This document shows, piece by piece, positions 5,457 to 7,138 of a stretch of 7,138 bases of DNA. Below the pieces are notes generated by a model. It did not search any database and had not been told where the DNA came from. It saw nothing but the letters and a program-made list of their open reading frames with translations. Source of the stretch: Burkholderiales bacterium (GTDB taxonomy: Bacteria > Pseudomonadota > Gammaproteobacteria > Burkholderiales > Burkholderiaceae_B); NCBI GenBank assembly GCA_005788065.1, contig SXZD01000213.1:1-7138 (forward strand), in the 5' to 3' direction. The position numbers and the translations under genes were made by a program. Within the stretch, counting starts at the first letter, position 1. Each line of letters opens with the position of its first letter.

Positions 5457-7138
5457 TCAGGAGATTTTCATGCCGGGTTTGCAACCGCTGTCGGCAGACA
5501 GGACAAACAGCGATGAATCGTCGCTCGGGCTGGCGCACAACACCATGCCCTCGGACACGCCAAACTTCATTTTGCGGGGGGCGAGGTTGGCTACCACAAC
5601 GACCATCTTGCCGTTCATCTGTTCGGGACTGTAATGCGCCGAGATGCCTGAAAAGATGTTGCGGGGCTTTTCTTCGCCAAGATCGACAGTCAGTTGTAGC
5701 AGTTTGGTGGAGCCCTCAACGCGTTTGCAGTCCAGCACAAGTCCCATGAGGAGATCGATGCGGGCAAAGTCATCGATGCTGATGAACTTGTCTGCGGCGT
5801 CGTTGCCATCGGCCGCTTTGCCGTCGACTGTTGCGTCCTTTACGGCTGCCGGCTTGCTTGAGTCGGCAGATTTTTTCTCACCTGTCTTGCCCGAGGCAGC
5901 TGCAACTGCGCTTGCAGCGCCAGTGGGCGCAAGGCTTTCGCGGTTGGCTGCGATCAGCGCTTCGATCTGCGCCGGGTCTACCCGTTGCATCAGATGCGAG
6001 AAGGGCGCAATGGTATGACCAGCCGGCAGTGATTGCTGCGCATCAGCCCACGTCATGGGTGCAATGTTCAGAAGACCCTCCACTTTGTCTGCCAGTACCG
6101 GCAACACGGGTTTGAGGTATACGCTGAGTACGCGAAAGGCCTCCAGACACACGGAGCAGACCTGCTGAAGCGCTGCGTCCTCGCCCGGCTTTTTGGCCAG
6201 TTCCCATGGCTTGTTCTGGTCTACGAATACATTGACCTCGTCGGTCAGTGCCATGATCTCGCGGATGGCCGTGCCAAACTCGCGCGCATCAAAATGCTGT
6301 GCAATGACATCTGCACCGCTGCGCAGTTTTGCAATCAACGGATGTGTCGAAATGTCGGCCAATCGTCCGTCAAACCGCTTGCTGATGAAGCCGGCACTTC
6401 GGCTGGCAATGTTGATGTACTTGCCCACCAGATCGCTGTTGATGCGGGCGGTGAAGTCTGCAAAGTTAAGATCGAGGTCTTCGGTGCTGGCATTCAGTTT
6501 GGCTGCGAAGTAATAGCGTAGCCATTCAGGGTTCAGCCCCTGTTTGAGGTAGCTCTCTGCCGTGATGAAAGTACCTCGCGATTTGGACATCTTGGCACCG
6601 TCTACCGTCAGGAAGCCGTGCGCGTTGATGCGCGTCGGCGTACGGAAGCCCGAGAACTCCAGCATGGCCGGCCAGAACAGGGCATGGAAATACAGGATGT
6701 CCTTGCCGATGAAATGCACCATCTCGGTATCCGAGTCCGGGCGGAAATAATCTGCCGTGTTCAGCCCCAGCTTGGCAGCCAGGGCAGTGAAGCTGGCAAA
6801 GTAGCCAACCGGCGCGTCCAGCCATACATAGAAAAATTTACCGGGCGCTTCGGGTATGCCAAAGCCGAAATAGGGCGCGTCGCGTGAAATGTCCCAGTCC
6901 GCCAGTTTGTTGGAGCCGGGTTCGCCCAGCCATTCACGCATTTTATTGGCGGCCTCCGGTTGCAGGCGACCTTCGCTCTGTGTCCACTGTCGCAGGAACG
7001 CTTCGCAGCGCGGATCTGACAGCTTGAAAAAATAATGATCGGAGCTTTTGCGCACCGGTGCCGCACCTGACACCGTTGAGTAAGCATTTTTCAGTTCGGT
7101 GGGCTGGTAGGTGGCGCCGCACACTTCGCAGAAGCCAC
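5457..7138 (-). CDS. metG: Methionyl-tRNA synthetase, N-terminus missing
   Basis: Class I aminoacyl-tRNA synthetase that charges tRNA-Met, including the initiator, with methionine in the cytoplasm. The frame runs off the right edge; 559 residues are visible, and the Rossmann-fold HIGH motif lies outside. The visible part opens with CEVC (residues 3-6), the second half of the four-Cys zinc knuckle of the E. coli type. Then come WDISRDAPYFGF (81-92), FYVWLDAPVGY (102-112), HFIGKDILYFH (141-151) and the KMSKS loop (182-186, bases 6579-6593), which stabilises the transition state for adenylate formation. The helical anticodon-binding domain includes NKPWELAKK (308-316); its Trp matches the position of E. 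coli Trp461 as I recall it. An Ala/Lys/Ser-rich linker (about 404-448) leads to a C-terminal EMAP/Trbp111-like tRNA-binding and dimerisation domain (450-559) with NIFSGI and NLAPRKMKFGVSEGM. Expected full length is near 700 residues, as for the homodimeric E. coli form. sulP follows 18 bases downstream. Confidence 0.97.
   Translation of the reverse strand, partial: GFCEVCGATYQPTELKNAYSTVSGAAPVRKSSDHYFFKLSDPRCEAFLRQWTQSEGRLQPEAANKMREWLGEPGSNKLADWDISRDAPYFGFGIPEAPGKFFYVWLDAPVGYFASFTALAAKLGLNTADYFRPDSDTEMVHFIGKDILYFHALFWPAMLEFSGFRTPTRINAHGFLTVDGAKMSKSRGTFITAESYLKQGLNPEWLRYYFAAKLNASTEDLDLNFADFTARINSDLVGKYINIASRSAGFISKRFDGRLADISTHPLIAKLRSGADVIAQHFDAREFGTAIREIMALTDEVNVFVDQNKPWELAKKPGEDAALQQVCSVCLEAFRVLSVYLKPVLPVLADKVEGLLNIAPMTWADAQQSLPAGHTIAPFSHLMQRVDPAQIEALIAANRESLAPTGAASAVAAASGKTGEKKSADSSKPAAVKDATVDGKAADGNDAADKFISIDDFARIDLLMGLVLDCKRVEGSTKLLQLTVDLGEEKPRNIFSGISAHYSPEQMNGKMVVVVANLAPRKMKFGVSEGMVLCASPSDDSSLFVLSADSGCKPGMKIS

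Noticed and set aside
6033..6521. A 162-codon plus-strand open frame opposite metG.
   Set aside because: It lies antisense to the conserved anticodon-binding region of MetG and has no recognisable motif or start signal.

Overview
The window looks like ordinary chromosomal sequence from a betaproteobacterium, most likely order Burkholderiales. The clue is a small DUF3460 gene directly in front of scpA; I know that family mainly from Burkholderiales. The moderately high GC and the housekeeping gene content fit. The family Alcaligenaceae is possible, but that is only an impression. I see no mobile element, CRISPR array, tRNA or rRNA gene, phage gene or defence island.

Layout: the left third is on the plus strand. 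It holds the 3' part of dnaJ (1-1047, start outside the window), an alpha/beta-fold hydrolase (1146-2159) and a small GlcG/HbpS-like DUF336 protein (2204-2611). The rest is on the minus strand, in transcription order: metG (5457-7138, its 5' end lies beyond the right edge), a SulP-family anion transporter with a C-terminal STAS domain (3774-5438), a stem-loop that probably ends that unit, then DUF3460 (3506-3700) and scpA (2612-3499). The two strands converge at 2611/2612, where the DUF336 and scpA stop codons abut with no base between them. Coding density is very high, and no gene-free stretch reaches 300 bases.

Roles: DnaJ is the Hsp40 co-chaperone of DnaK. MetG charges tRNA-Met. SulP is an inner-membrane anion or carboxylate transporter, probably co-transcribed with metG (18-base gap). 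ScpA is the kleisin of the SMC-ScpAB chromosome-organising complex, probably translated together with DUF3460 (6-base gap). The hydrolase and DUF336 protein are 44 bases apart and could share a transcript; their substrates cannot be told from sequence.

I found no undescribed multi-gene system. The points most worth a second look are the DUF3460-scpA pairing, inverted repeats lying on the start codons of the DUF336 and sulP genes, and the zero-gap convergent junction.
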